Below, one piece after another: positions 32,796-44,969 of a stretch of 64,000 nt of DNA (position 1 is its first letter; every line of letters begins with the position of its first letter). Both the position numbers and the translations under genes were made by a program. The stretch is from Mediterraneibacter faecis JCM 15917 (GTDB taxonomy: Bacteria > Bacillota > Clostridia > Lachnospirales > Lachnospiraceae), in assembly GCA_001312505.1 (NCBI GenBank), contig BBDW01000012.1:1-64000 (forward strand), in the 5' to 3' direction. The notes under the pieces are model-generated. The model worked only from the letters and a program-made list of their open reading frames with translations. It was not told where the DNA came from and did not search any database.

Positions 32796-35345
32796 ATGGA
32801 AGACAATATTTTTGACAAAGTCCATGAAGTCGATCTGAAAAAGACGATGGAGACTTCATACATCGACTATGCCATGAGCGTAATCGCTGCCCGTGCTCTT
32901 CCGGATGTTAGAGACGGACTTAAGCCGGTACAGAGACGAATTCTGTACTCAATGATAGAATTAAATAATGGACCGGACAAACCGCATCGTAAATGTGCGC
33001 GTATTGTCGGTGATACGATGGGAAAATACCATCCTCATGGAGACAGCTCGATTTATGGAGCTCTCGTTAATCTTGCACAGGAGTGGTCTACCCGTTATCC
33101 TCTTGTAGATGGACACGGAAACTTTGGTTCAGTGGACGGTGATGGCGCTGCTGCAATGCGTTATACAGAGGCACGTCTGAGTAGGATCTCCATGGAGATG
33201 ACAGCGGACATTAACAAAAATACCGTAGATTTTATCCCGAACTTTGATGAAACAGAGAAGGAGCCTACTGTACTTCCGTCCAGATTTCCGAATCTTCTGG
33301 TAAATGGAACATCAGGTATTGCAGTAGGTATGGCAACGAATATCCCGCCGCATAATCTGCGTGAGGTTATTTCAGCAGTTGTTCAGATCATAGATGATCA
33401 GATTGCAGATAAAGAAGAGACGACAATCGAGGAAATTCTTGAAATCGTGAAGGGACCAGATTTCCCTACAGGTGCGGAGATCCTTGGAACAAGAGGAATT
33501 GAAGAGGCATACAGAACAGGACGCGGTAAGATCAGAGTGCGTGCGGTGACAAACATTGAGCCAATGCAGAACGGAAAGAACAGAATTATTGTTACTGAGC
33601 TTCCGTATATGGTAAATAAAGCACGTCTGATCGAAAAGATCGCTGAACTTGTAAGAGATAAAAAGATTGATGGAATCACTGATTTAAGTGACCAGTCTAA
33701 CCGTGAAGGTATGAGAATCTGTATTGAGCTTCGTCGTGATGTGAATCCGAATGTAATTCTGAATCAGTTATATAAACATACACAGCTTCAGGATACATTT
33801 GGTGTGATCATGCTGGCGCTCGTTGATAATCAGCCGAAGGTTATGAATCTTCTTGAGATGTTGCAGTACTACCTGCGTCATCAGGAAGATGTTGTGACAA
33901 GAAGAACACAGTATGACCTGAATAAAGCACAGGAGAGAGCTCATATTCTGAAAGGATTACTGACCGCTCTGGATAACATTGACGAAGTCATCCGCATCAT
34001 CCGTGGTTCTAAGAATGTTCAGGAAGCAAAAGCAGAATTGATCAAACGCTTTGGACTCAGTGATGCCCAGGCCCAGGCAATCGTAGACATGCGTCTGCGT
34101 GCACTCACAGGTTTGGAACGTGAGAAGATTGAAGCTGAATATGCAGAGCTTATGAAGAAGATTGAAGAGTATAAAGCAATTCTTGCTGATAAAAAACTTC
34201 TTCTTGGTGTGATCAAAAAAGAGATTCTTGTAATTGCTGAGAAATACGGTGATGACAGAAGAACTAAGATTGGATTTGATGAATTTGACATCTCCATGGA
34301 AGATCTGATTCCGCGCGAGAATGTCGTAATTACAATGACAAAACTTGGATATATCAAGAGAATGTCTATGGACACATTCAAGAGCCAGAATCGTGGTGGT
34401 AAAGGTATTAAGGGAATGCAGACTCTGGAGGATGATTACATCCGAGAACTGTTTATTACAACCAGTCACCATTACATTATGTTCTTTACAAACACAGGCC
34501 GTGTCTACAGACTGAAAGCTTACGAGATTCCGGAGGCAGGAAGAACTGCGCGTGGAACAGCAATCATTAACTTACTCCAGCTGATGCCGGAAGAGAAGAT
34601 TACTGCGATCATTCCGCTTCGTGAGTATGAGGAAGGTAAGTATTTGTTCATGGCAACGGAGAAAGGTCTTGTGAAGAAGACTCCGATTCAGGACTATGCA
34701 AATGTCAGAAAGACAGGACTTGCGGCAATCGTACTGCGTGAGGATGATAAGCTGATCGAAGTTAAGATCACAGATAATACAGAGGATATTTTCCTCGTTA
34801 CAAAATACGGTATGTGTATCCGTTTCAATGAGACAGATGTACGTTCTACAGGCCGTGTTTCTATGGGCGTACGCGGTATGAACCTGACAGATAATGACGT
34901 TGTGATCGGTATGCAGATCGAAAGCCAGGGCAAAGATATGCTGATCGTATCTGAGCGTGGTATGGGTAAACGTACAGACATGGATGAATTTACTCGTCAG
35001 AACCGTGGCGGTAAAGGTGTGAAATGTTATAAGATCACAGAGAAGACAGGAAATGTTGTCGGAATGAAAGCTGTAGATGAAGACAGTGAGATCATGATCA
35101 TCAACACAGAGGGAATTATTATCCGTATGAAGTGTTCTGATATCTCTGTTTACGGCAGAATCACATCAGGTGTAAAACTGATCAACCTGAAGGAAAATGA
35201 CACTGTAGCAAGCGTTGCGAAGGTGAGAAAGGCTTCTGCCGAGATCGACGGTGAAGAAGTTGAGATTTCTGATGAAGATGAGTCTGAAAAATCAGAGGGA
35301 GGATCAGTTTCTGAGACAACTGAGCAGGAAACAACAGAGGAATAA
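32796..35345 (+). CDS. gyrA: DNA gyrase subunit A
   Basis: 849 residues, intact. I use ATG at 32796 (AAGGAG 7 bp away) rather than GTG at 32793. The active tyrosine is in the AAMRYTEAR motif. The N-terminal quinolone region contains [20 protein letters not shown], so the two usual resistance positions carry Ser and Ala-adjacent residues of a sensitive type (inference only). The C-terminal beta-pinwheel begins with the GyrA box [10 protein letters not shown]. The tail is highly acidic. Confidence 0.98.
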   Translation: MEDNIFDKVHEVDLKKTMETSYIDYAMSVIAARALPDVRDGLKPVQRRILYSMIELNNGPDKPHRKCARIVGDTMGKYHPHGDSSIYGALVNLAQEWSTRYPLVDGHGNFGSVDGDGAAAMRYTEARLSRISMEMTADINKNTVDFIPNFDETEKEPTVLPSRFPNLLVNGTSGIAVGMATNIPPHNLREVISAVVQIIDDQIADKEETTIEEILEIVKGPDFPTGAEILGTRGIEEAYRTGRGKIRVRAVTNIEPMQNGKNRIIVTELPYMVNKARLIEKIAELVRDKKIDGITDLSDQSNREGMRICIELRRDVNPNVILNQLYKHTQLQDTFGVIMLALVDNQPKVMNLLEMLQYYLRHQEDVVTRRTQYDLNKAQERAHILKGLLTALDNIDEVIRIIRGSKNVQEAKAELIKRFGLSDAQAQAIVDMRLRALTGLEREKIEAEYAELMKKIEEYKAILADKKLLLGVIKKEILVIAEKYGDDRRTKIGFDEFDISMEDLIPRENVVITMTKLGYIKRMSMDTFKSQNRGGKGIKGMQTLEDDYIRELFITTSHHYIMFFTNTGRVYRLKAYEIPEAGRTARGTAIINLLQLMPEEKITAIIPLREYEEGKYLFMATEKGLVKKTPIQDYANVRKTGLAAIVLREDDKLIEVKITDNTEDIFLVTKYGMCIRFNETDVRSTGRVSMGVRGMNLTDNDVVIGMQIESQGKDMLIVSERGMGKRTDMDEFTRQNRGGKGVKCYKITEKTGNVVGMKAVDEDSEIMIINTEGIIIRMKCSDISVYGRITSGVKLINLKENDTVASVAKVRKASAEIDGEEVEISDEDESEKSEGGSVSETTEQETTEE

Positions 35346-35397
35346 AGTTGTTATGTTTTACAGAAGATTGTAAGCTGTCCTGAAAAATAAAAAGATA

Positions 35398-35453
35398 AGA
35401 GAAAGTGGATGGAGTTTACTTGATTACAGTGAACTTTATCCGCTTTCTTTTTT
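35398..35453 (+). terminator. Terminator after gyrA
   Basis: AGAAAGTGGAT pairs with ATCCGCTTTCT with an inner AGTTTAC/GTGAACT stem, then TTTTTT. Confidence 0.85.
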
Positions 35454-35543
35454 GAGTATAAAGAATTGAAAATGGAATCAAAAGGAATAAAAAAGAGACG
35501 GAAAAAATAAAATAAATCAAGAAAAACAGATTGGAAGAGTGAA

Positions 35544-35756
35544 ATGAAAAAGAAAACAGGATACTTTTTTCTCAAGTTTTTTATACGTGCAACCATAGGA
35601 ATGGCGTTGATTTTTATAATAAACAAATATGTTCTTCCAGCAGATTCTTCAATTAATGTCGGTTTGAATCCGATGACCTTTTTGACATCCGGAACCCTTG
35701 GAATTCCTGGGGGGGTTTGTCTTCTTTATAGCATTACATGGTATCAATTTTTGTAA
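35544..35756 (+). CDS. BofA-like small membrane protein (pro-sigma-K processing inhibitor family)
   Basis: 70 residues with one or two TM segments. The C-terminal motif VGLNPMTFLTSGTLGIPG is the BofA signature (GLN..T....G.LGIPG). A G7 run at 35710 probably adds one Gly after it. In Bacillus, BofA holds the sigma-K protease inactive during sporulation, so this supports a spore-forming lineage. The ribosome site is GGAAGAG. It stands alone between gyrA and the Tad locus. Confidence 0.7.
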   Translation: MKKKTGYFFLKFFIRATIGMALIFIINKYVLPADSSINVGLNPMTFLTSGTLGIPGGVCLLYSITWYQFL

Positions 35757-35792
35757 GTTTTTTACAAAAACATTATATTTTTAATTTTGGTA

Positions 35793-35821
35793 TGGACAAA
35801 ACAGAAGTGCCCGTATATAAT
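35793..35821 (+). promoter_or_regulatory. Promoter of the Tad pilus operon
   Basis: TGGACA at 35793-35798 and TATAAT at 35816-35821 are separated by exactly 17 bp. Confidence 0.65.
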
Positions 35822-35851
35822 CTCACTTACCAACAGAAAATCATCTGTTGC

Positions 35852-35880
35852 AGCATCAGTGAATTGGGGAATTACTGATG
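35852..35880 (+). promoter_or_regulatory. Leader hairpin of the Tad operon
   Basis: CATCAGTGAATT pairs with AATTACTGATG around GGGG, within the transcribed leader, followed by a second stem CGAAG/CTTCG (35889-35906). There is no T-tract. It does not resemble the cyclic di-GMP-I riboswitch core that I know. Confidence 0.4.
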
Positions 35881-35934
35881 TATCTTTTGCATCGAAGCGT
35901 TGGACCTTCGGTACAATTTCTTTATTCAGGCTGT

Positions 35935-37005
35935 ATGATCGCAGCAAAGTTTCGAATTATGACAATTGAGCAAAGAGCAGTAAGAGGAACTGCTGAGAAT
36001 TTTGTGATTTGTGATACACAAAAGAGTTATTCAGAAAATTTGTTCAGAAGATTATCTGAGAAATTATCCGGTTATTTTCAGTTTCATGTATTTCATGATA
36101 TTGAGAATCTGAAAATAGCAGCCAAGAGTATGCAGGTAAATATTCTGCTGATCGGAGAAGAGTATGGAAAAGAAGATCGGGATGAGATTCCGGCAAGACA
36201 GAAGTATCTTCTGATCGGCGAGAAGATTCCGAACGAAAGAAGTCCCACAGAGATTCCATTCTTCCGGTATCAAAGTGTCAGCAGTATGCTGGAACTTTTA
36301 CTTCAGGAAAAAGATCAGGAAAATTCAGAAGTACAGACGCATCAAATCCAACTTGTCTCAGACAGATCGCAGACAGTGAAAGCAAATGTAAATGGTCTGA
36401 TCGGGATCTATTCACCGGTTCATCGAATCGGGAAGACAAGGTTTGCCATGCGTATGGGACGAGTTCTTTCAGAATCGATTCCTACGTTGTATCTGAATCT
36501 GGAAGGGTATTCAGGATTAAATTATTACCTGCCGGAAGAATCCGGAATGAATCTTGGAGATCTGCTGTATTACATGAAGCAGGAAAGTATCAATCCGGTA
36601 TGGAAGATCAGTACTTTGATCAGCCATATGAATGGGTTGGATTATATCGCACCGATCCGGGCAGAACAAGATTTCAGAGAAGTGACAAAAGAAGAATGGA
36701 ATCAACTTTTGGATCTGATTCTGGAGAAGAGTATTTACAAAGTGATCATTCTTGATCTTGGAGATACGGTAGACGGTCTGTATGATCTGTTAGGAAGATG
36801 CAGCAAAGTTTATACGCCTTACATTGAGGAAGGTGCAGCAAAAGCAAAACTCAATCAGTATGAAGAGAATCTTAGATCAGCAGGATATGGCGAGATTCTT
36901 AAGAAGACGGTAAGACGTAGAATGGGAAAGCCAAGAAATCCTGTTGCTTTAGAAGCATCTGCAAGTAAAATTACGGAATTTCCGGACAGAGAAAGGAAGT
37001 CGTAA
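35935..37005 (+). CDS. Tad pilus assembly protein CpaE-like (receiver-like plus ParA-like ATPase)
   Basis: About 356 residues. Residues 25-130 resemble a degenerate receiver (NFVICDTQKSYSENLFRRL). The rest is a MinD/ParA-type ATPase with the deviant Walker A YSPVHRIGKTRFAMRMG and YKVIILDLGDTVDGL. CpaE proteins place Tad pili at the cell pole. The start is unclear: frames open at 35878, 35935 and 35959, none with a convincing ribosome site. It is followed 2 bp later by cpaF. Confidence 0.68.
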   Translation: MIAAKFRIMTIEQRAVRGTAENFVICDTQKSYSENLFRRLSEKLSGYFQFHVFHDIENLKIAAKSMQVNILLIGEEYGKEDRDEIPARQKYLLIGEKIPNERSPTEIPFFRYQSVSSMLELLLQEKDQENSEVQTHQIQLVSDRSQTVKANVNGLIGIYSPVHRIGKTRFAMRMGRVLSESIPTLYLNLEGYSGLNYYLPEESGMNLGDLLYYMKQESINPVWKISTLISHMNGLDYIAPIRAEQDFREVTKEEWNQLLDLILEKSIYKVIILDLGDTVDGLYDLLGRCSKVYTPYIEEGAAKAKLNQYEENLRSAGYGEILKKTVRRRMGKPRNPVALEASASKITEFPDRERKS

Positions 37006-37007
37006 GG

Positions 37008-37864
37008 ATGATTAGAAAAGAGCAGCTGTATGAACAGATTCTGGAACAAATCGATCTTACGAAGGAGACGGATGATGAAGAACTGCAGGAGCTGATTCGC
37101 ACAGTATTGGATGAGGCAGCAGATGAAGAATATATTTCGTTGAGTGATAAGATCAGAATTGGGCGTGAGTTATTCAACTCTTTTCGTAAACTGGATGTTC
37201 TGCAGGAGCTTCTTGAAGATGATTCGATTACAGAGATTATGGTAAATGGAATCGACCATATTTTTTATGAGAAAGAAGGAAGAATTTTCCGGTCTAAGAA
37301 GTGTTTTTTGTCTCAGGAGAGATTACTGGATGTGATTCAACAGATTGTAGGTGAATCGAACCGTTATGTAAATGAGGCCTCTCCGATTGTGGATGCAAGG
37401 CTGAAGGATGGATCTCGAGTAAATGTTGTATTGAATCCGGTTGCTGTGAATGGACCAATCCTTACAATCCGAAAGTTTCCATCGGAAGCAATTACGATGG
37501 AAGAGCTGATCCGTATAGACAGCGTAACTGATGATGCCGCTAACTTTTTAAAAAAGCTGGTAGCAGCAAAATATAATATTTTTGTCAGTGGTGGAACAGG
37601 AGCAGGAAAGACAACTTTCCTGAATGCGTTGTCGAACTATATACCAAAAGGAGAACGCCTGATCACGATCGAGGATAATGCAGAGTTACAGATTCAGGGA
37701 GTTCAGAATCTGGTGCGCTTAGAAGCACGCGGACCGAATGCAGAAGGAGAAGGGGGGGCTGTAACCATCAGAGATTTGATTAAGTCAGCACTTCGTATGA
37801 GACCGGATCGAATTGTTGTAGGAGAAGTCAGAGGAGAAGAGACGGTAGATATGATCTCTTCAGC
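37008..37864 (+). pseudogene. cpaF: cpaF (Tad secretion ATPase), 5' part, interrupted by the island
   Basis: The first 285 codons of the VirB11/CpaF-type motor ATPase. Walker A is FVSGGTGAGKTTFLNALS and the later boxes are LITIEDNAELQI and RMRPDRIVVGEVRGEE. The reading stops making CpaF sense just after VDMISSA, where the island begins. EGEGGAVTIRD holds an extra Gly from a G7 run at 37752. The remaining 120 codons are at 53726-54088. The joined gene would give 406 residues, the normal length. As it stands the ATPase lacks its C-terminal part and should be non-functional. Confidence 0.9.
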
Positions 37865-37871
37865 AATTATA

Positions 37872-37901
37872 TGTACTATATAATAATTATATATATAACG
37901 T
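37872..37901 (+). repeat. Left terminal inverted repeat of the island (imperfect)
   Basis: TGTACTATATAATAATTATA and the next 10 bases ending ATAACGT resemble the complement of 53650-53677 (TGTACATAATATACAATGTA, then TATAACGT). The high AT content makes part of the match compositional. Confidence 0.5.
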
Positions 37902-37947
37902 GTATAAGGATGGAATATTATAGATTAAAGGGATGGTATAGGAACGC

Positions 37948-38257
37948 TATGAACATTAAGTATAGATTATTGTGTAAAAGGTTAATAGAGGAAGGGAAGA
38001 GAGTAGGTGTCATTCAATATTATAATGTACTGTTCATAATGGAGTTGTTGTCAGATAAAGACATATGGTCTTTAGAACAATGGGTGAATAGTATGAATAG
38101 CATGTATATGAAGGATATACATAATTGGTGTAGATTACATTTTATTAAATATCACACTGTATTTGTTTACAGAATAGAGTATCCGGTAAAAGCAAATATT
38201 TGGAATGGGTATTCATATATAAGGTGGAGGGTGGAGCGAATGATGAATTTAGAATAA
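37948..38257 (+). CDS. Small hypothetical protein at the island left end
   Basis: I do not recognise it. About 103 residues from the ATG at 37948 (MNIKYRLLCKRLIEEGKRVG). The frame is open further up to 37871, but that part is a low-complexity AT-rich translation inside the element terminus. The protein is basic and rich in Tyr, Trp and Ile (WNGYSYIRWRVERMMNLE at the end) with no TM segment. The next 235 bp to the helicase gene hold no other gene; a weak TATACT box lies near 38371. Confidence 0.4.
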
Positions 38258-38492
38258 GATAAAATGGTGCTTGCATGAAAGGGAGCCTTAAAGTGGGATA
38301 TCCTTTTTGAAAGTATGGATCCAAAGAAGTGATTGTTGAGTGATGATAATGAATGACGGGTTTATTTCTTCGTGGTATACTGTAGGCATAGATGAAAATA
38401 ATGTATGGTTTCAGAATATAATAACAAGAAGTCTTACATACGAACCCTGCAAGTGGTGTAATTCATAAGATACACGATAAGGAGGCTCATAA

Positions 38493-41400
38493 ATGGCTTA
38501 CAATAATTTATACATAGTGGATAATTCCACAGAGCAGCAATCTGTAAAAGAATATCTAACTGATTGGTGCAAAGTATCAAAACAGATGGATATTGCTACC
38601 GGGTACTTGGAAATAGGTGGCTTACTTGCACTGGACACACATTGGCAAAAGCTGGACAAAATCCGTATAATTCTTGGAAATGAAATGACCAAGTATACCA
38701 GGGATGTCATTGATAAGGCTGTTGAGGTACTGATTTCACGTTTCAATGATAGCATAGATACGGAGCATGAAAAAAATGAGTTCCTGATAGGTGTCCCTGC
38801 AATTCTGGAGGCAATGAAATCTGGCAAAATTGAATGCCGAGTGTACGATAAAAATAAGTTTCACGCAAAAGCCTATATAACATATTTTCGTGACGAATAC
38901 CGGAATCAGTTTATCCAGGCAATGAATGTACCAATTGGTTATGCCCTTGTTGGATCTAGCAATTTTACGAAAGCGGGACTTACTCAGAATATTGAACTTA
39001 ATGTTCAGGTGAGTAATGATGTAGATCAGTTGCAAAAGTGGTTTGATGATCATTGGGAGCGGGGGGGAAGATATCACTACGGCGGTGCTCAATGTTATTG
39101 AGAACCATGTAAAGGAATTCAGTCCATACGATGTATATATACGATCAATGTATGAGTATTTCAAGAGCCGTGAGGAAACCGTTTCTGAATGGGAACAACA
39201 TGATTCTGTTATCTACCAGGGACTTTCCCAGTATCAGCGTGACGGATATAACGGTCTCATAGAGATTGCAAATCGTTATTCGGGTGCCTTTTTATGCGAT
39301 GGCGTTGGTCTTGGCAAGACCTTTGTAGGCATGATGCTCATTGAACGCTTCGTTAAAAAGGAACGGAAGAATGTTGTACTGATTGTACCTGCCGCTGCAA
39401 GAGTGTCTGTATGGGAAACCACCATCAAAAAGTATATTCCTGAAATCTTGGATGGTTTCTATTCTTTCAAGATTATCAACCACACTGATCTGCTTCTTGA
39501 GAAAAACGAAAACCTCATGAATCAGATTCAGGAGCAGGCGGAGATTGTCATAATCGATGAGGCGCATCATTTTCGTAACCGCTCATCCAATCGTTACCGT
39601 AAATTGTTTGATATGATGGCGGGGGGGGACGTCAGAAACAGATGTTTATGCTTACTGCTACTCCAATCAATAACAGCTTTTTGGATTTGCAGCATTTGAT
39701 AGAATTGTTTACACATAGACAGGATGACTACTTTGCCGCTGCCCCGCTCGGAATTCACAGTCTTTCTGGTCATTTCAAAAAGATGGAGCCAATCTCAAGC
39801 GCCAGGCGGGTACCGAAGTTTCCGATGCCGTGGATGTATCGGATGATATTTTTCGTGCGGATCCATTGGTAAATGCACTTGTGGTACAGCGTAGCCGAGC
39901 CTATGTTAAAAAGAGTTTGTCTGCCACAGAGGGCGATAAGGTAATGTTCTCCATCCGGCAGGCTCCAATTGTGGCAAATTACTCCTTGCGCAGTTCTTAT
40001 GGAAAGCTGATAGATGACTTTGTAAATTCTTTTTACCGTAAAGATAAGGAATCTGGCGTAGCCTTCCTATTCTGGCTTTGGCTGTATATTCTCCTTATGA
40101 GGACGAGTATTATATCGGGGATAAATCCAAAATTGACTTGATGGTATCTGGTCGCCAGCAACAGGTAGTAAATTTGATACGGCAGTTGTTACTGAAGCGC
40201 TTTGAAAGTTCTATTGCGGCTTTTGAGGAGACCTGTATTCGAATTTATTTTAGACTGTATACATTCCTTAATGACTACAAAGAGAACGGCAACAAACGAC
40301 TCATAGAACGGACGCTCAATTATCAGGCGAAGGTCTTGGATTATGTAAAGAATTTTATAGAAAACAATATGCAGTCCACTCTTGAGGAGTTAGAGGACGA
40401 TTTGCCCGATTATGTATGGGAAACGGAAGATAACCTTAATACAGAAGATTTCGATATTCGTGCCATGTTGGATGACACTATCTTGGATATGGAGGTCTTG
40501 GCTGAATTCATCGAAGATATTATGGATTTTGACTCCAGCAAAGATGACAAAATTCGAGAACTGAAGCGTATTCTTACCGAGGATGAGCGCATAAAAGGGA
40601 AAAAAGTCATTATTTTTACCGAGTTCCGATCTACTGCTAAATACATTTATCGCGAACTGCAAAAGGCTGGCTTTGAGGGCTTATATGAAATTGATGGTCA
40701 GTCCAAAGGCAATCGACATGATATGGTGGTTCGGTTCAGCCCATATTATAATGATTCTTGCTCCACAGAAGTAAAGGATGAAATTCAAATTTTGATTGCT
40801 ACCGATGTTTTGGCAGAGGGCTTAAATCTCCAGGACGCTTCGTGCCTGATCAACTATGAATTGCACTGGAATCCTGTTCGTCTTATGCAGCGTATCGGTC
40901 GTGTTGACCGCCGTCGTAATGTAGAGATTGAAGAACGCCTTCTGGCTGATCATCCAGAGTTGGCAGGAGACAGGGCAAACGCTTATTACTGGAATTTTCT
41001 TCCTCCTACAGAGTTGGAACAGCTTCTTAACCTATATCAGACGGTTTCGAAGAAAACTCTTCGTATTTCTAAGACCTTCGGTATTGAGGGTAAGAAACTG
41101 CTGACACCAGAAGATGATTTTGAAGCTCTGAAAGAATTTAACTCTCAGTATGAAGGGGAAACATCCTGGGATGAGGAAATGGCTCTTGCATATCAGAAAC
41201 TTCTTGCAGCGCAGCCAGACTATCCTGATCTGGCTGCATCTATGCCTAAAAAGATGTATTCTGGTAAACAAGCATCCACCTTTACTGGATTCTTCTTCTG
41301 TTACGAATTGCCGATGAAACGAACTGATGGGACATGGTCTGATGGAGATGGTTGGTATCGCTGGTATATGCTTGATCCGGAAACAAATAAAGTAATCGAA

Positions 41401-41589
41401 TCCACCTACGATATCTGGAAAGCAATTCAGTGTACACCGGAAGAACCGAGAAAAATTCATACTAATGAAGTTGGTTTTGTAAAAGCTAGAAAAACGATTG
41501 AAAACTATATTAAGAAAAATTATATGCGTTCTGTACAGGTACCACTCGGTGTTAAACCAAGACTTGTAACCTGGATGGAACTTTGTTAA
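38493..41589 (+). CDS. PLD-nuclease domain / SF2 (SNF2-like) helicase (frameshifted)
   Basis: About 1,030 residues. Residues 1-175 are a phospholipase D-type nuclease domain: His124 and Lys126 in KFHAKAYI, and GSSNFTKAGL at 154-163. The helicase has the Q-like motif LSQYQRDGYNGL, Walker A CDGVGLGKTF (about residue 268), DEAHHFRN (about 355), MLTATPINN, then motifs V-VI (IATDVLAEGLNLQ, QRIGRVDRRRN). Frame breaks are at 39060 and 39620 (G7, G8 runs), 39788 (GGAGGCC read GGAGCC) and 40063 (CCC read CC). AAGGAGG precedes the ATG. It lies 13 bp before the methylase, so the pair is likely the motor/nuclease and modification parts of one system. Confidence 0.85.
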
Positions 41590-41602
41590 GGAGGTGTACA
41601 GT

Positions 41603-44600
41603 ATGGCACAAGACTTGCGAAAAGTAAATGACATAGAGTCATTGATGATTTATTTTTCAGAAAAGTTGGGCTGGGCTATCGCCCCCGGATGATTACTACG
41701 ATATTGATGATATTACATATGATTTCGATGCAGCAGACCTGGGATTGAAAGAAGAGGTCTTTGCAAAAATAACATCACTAAAACAGTTGCGACCATTGGT
41801 AGATGACCAGCGCTGGGGGGGTATCTTTTTCGTAAATTTTGAGAGCAACCGCTTTGAAGTATCTGCATTAAGAAAAATTCTTTCTGGTTTGATTCCTGCA
41901 CGACGTAATGCGGATCATGTAGTTTGGGACAAAAAAGACTTGTTATTTCTTTGCATTTGGGGCGAGTGGAATAAGGTTACCATTGGAGCTGCTCATTTTG
42001 AAGATAGTGAAAAGGGACTACCTCAGATTAAGATGATATCTTGCGCACCAGCTGTTGAGGACTTTACTCAAATCAAAGTCTTTGAACAGCGTCTTGCTAA
42101 ACTTGCTTGGCCAAAGGATCCTACTGATGACGAGGCATGGCATGATGCTTGGGCTTCTGCCTTTACTACACGTTATCGCCAGACGATACAGGATGCCCAT
42201 ACCCTTACTATTCGCTTGGCTGAAGAGGCTCAAAATATTCGGAATCGTATTCTATCTACATTAGGAATTGAAACGGAAAATGGATATGTACATCTTTTGT
42301 ATAATAAATTTAAAGAAACACTTGTGCATGATATGACGGAAAAGCAGTTTGCAGATATGTATGCACAAACTGTGGTTTATGGTCTTTTCTCAGCAAGATG
42401 TATGGATAAGACTCAAGATGACTTTAATGCAACAGAGGCTGTAGAATGTATTCCGAATACGAATCCTTTTCTTAAAAGTTTGTTACAAGAGTGCTTGGGT
42501 TCTAGTAATTCTAAGAGTAAACTCTCTTTTGACGAATTGGAAGTAGGCAATATTATAGATTTGCTTCTTCATACAAAGACAGACTCTATTATTGCTGATT
42601 TTAACAGGCAGACAGGTGGTGGACGTGAAGACCCTGTAATCCATTTCTATGAGGAATTTCTTTCTGAGTATGATAAGACTCAAAAGGTTCAGCGTGGTGT
42701 TTATTATACACCGCAGCCGGTAGTTAATTTTATTGTCCGGGCTGTTGATGATATCTTGAAAAATAAATTTAATGTACTGGATGGATTAGCATCTACAGGC
42801 ACAAAAACTATAAAAGTTTATCGTGATTCAAAACGAAGAATAGATGGTTTTATCAGAACTGTTGAAGATCAAGAAATAGTACCTGCAATTCAAATTCTTG
42901 ATCCTGCAACAGGAACTGGTACTTTCCTGCGTCAAACTATACTTCAGATTTATCAAAATTTTTGTGATGTTCGTAAAGGCCAATCAAAGGATTCAATCCT
43001 AGCTGAATGGAATGCTTATGTTCCCGAACATCTTTTACCACGTTTGAATGGTTTTGAACTTATGATGGCTCCATATGCCGTTGCACATATGAAACTAGCA
43101 ATGGTTCTGAAAGATACAGGGTATCGATTTGATAGTGATGAACGTTTGAGAGTGTTTCTTACTAACACTCTTGAAAAGCCCGGAAATTCTGAAGCACAAT
43201 TGTCTTTATGGGAAGATCCACTTGCTTTTGAGTCAGTATCAGCTAATGCTGCAAAAAAAAATTCTGGAATTAATATTGTACTTGGAAATCCTCCTTATAG
43301 TGGGATTTCATCAAATAGTGGTAAATGGATTACTTCAATGATTGAGGACTACAAGTACATTAATGGAGTATATTTTGGTGAACGCAAACATTGGTTGCAG
43401 GATGATTATGTTAAATTTATTCGTTTTGGCGAAAGAGTTATTGAAAAAAGTAGCAATGGTATTCTCGCTTTTATCAATAATCATGCATTTTTAGACAATC
43501 CAACATTCAGATGTATGAGATGGCATTTACTAAATACATTTGATGAAATTTACATTATTGACCTACATGGTAATGTAATGAAAAAAGAAGTAGCTCCTAA
43601 TGGAGAAAAAGACGAAAATGTATTTGATATTCAACAGGGGGTATCTATCAATCTTTTTGTTAAGAACAGCACACGAAATAAAGGAATTGCACGTGTTTAT
43701 CACACTGATTTTTTTGGAAAGCGTTCAGATAAGTATGACATGCTCAATTCTTTGAAGATTGGTGAAATTTCATGGACATCACTTGAACCTAATGAACCTT
43801 TCTATTTTTTCATTCCTCGCAATGAACGAAATAGAGCATCTTATGAAAAAGGGTTTTCTATACAAGAACTTATGCCTGAGCATACCACGGGTGTTGTTAC
43901 TGCGCGAGATGGATTAGTTGTAGCAAAAAACCTGAAGAGTTATTAGATAGGATTAATTTTTTTACAGATCCTGACAAAACGGATGATCAAGTTCGTGCAC
44001 ACTTTTTTGGTAATAAAAAAGCCGGTAAGTACTTACCAGGTGATTCGCGAGGATGGAGTCTATCGTCGGCACGTGAAAAAATCAAAGACTTTAATCATGA
44101 GGCTAATATTCAGAAAATAGCATATAGACCTTTTGATACGCGATATATATATTATGTTCCTGAGATGGTGGACTGGGGGGCGTGATAAGCTGATGTATAA
44201 TCTTCTGGCTGGTGATAATTATGCTTTGGTTATTCCTCGTCAAGCTGCAACAGATAACTGGTCTCATGTGCAAATTACAAAATACATGGCTGATAATAGA
44301 ATTCATTATAGCAACAAGGGAATTCCTATTGAATGCCCACTCTACTTATATGCGCCTGGTTATGACGGGCAATTAACAAGGTATCCTAATTTGAATGATG
44401 CCATCATAAACAAACTCACTACTTCTATTGGTATGCGTTTTGTACCTGAAAAAAGTAATGAAGAAAATACGGTATGCCCTTTAGATATTTTAGATTATAT
44501 TTATGCTGTTTTATTTTCAAGAAAATATCGTCAGGCATATTTGGACTTTTTGAAATTTGATTTTCCACGCGTTCCATATCCACAATCAGCGGATTATTTT

Positions 44601-44954
44601 TGGACAATGGTATTTTATGGAGCAAAATTGAGAGAATTGCATGTTTCAGAAGATGACTTAATTGATAGCAAATACTCTTACAAAGGACATACAGAATGTG
44701 TCGTTGATCGATCTACATATCAAGATGGCATAGTTCATTTTAATAAAAAGGGTGATATGGTCATTAACGTTCCGGAAAATATTTGGAATATGTATTTTGG
44801 GGGGGGATATCAGCCTCTTCAAAAATGGTTGAAAGATCGCAAGGGGGGGAATATACTCACGCAATCTGATATTCGGCATTTTATAAGTATCATTACAACA
44901 TTGACTGCTACTGAAGAAATAATGAAACAGATTGATGATTATATCGTATTTTAA
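41603..44954 (+). CDS. N6-adenine DNA methyltransferase with type ISP C-terminal specificity domain (frameshifted)
   Basis: About 1,115 residues. It opens MAQDLRKVNDIESLMIYFSE after AAGGAGG. The methylase core has RGVYYTPQPVVNFIVRAVDD, the AdoMet motif ILDPATGTGTFLRQT (about residue 432) and the catalytic NPPY (about 562), so it is a gamma-class adenine methylase. The last 280 residues match the type ISP target-recognition part: YRPFDTRYIYY, LDYIYAVLFSRKYRQAY, FDFPRVPYP, GGYQPLQKWLKDRKG and TEEIMKQID. Breaks are at 41685 (extra C), 43930 (A7 read A6) and 44165 (G run). It has no Mrr nuclease or helicase domain of its own, unlike LlaGI-type enzymes. Confidence 0.87.
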
Positions 44955-44969
44955 TACTTATAAATTCAT

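Noticed and set aside
35822-35934. Cyclic di-GMP riboswitch ahead of the Tad operon
   Set aside because: The stems lack the conserved core sequences I know for class I; class II could not be judged by eye.
38493-44954. Full DISARM or BREX system
   Set aside because: No drmA, drmB, pglZ or brxC genes; only a helicase/nuclease and a type ISP-like methylase are present.
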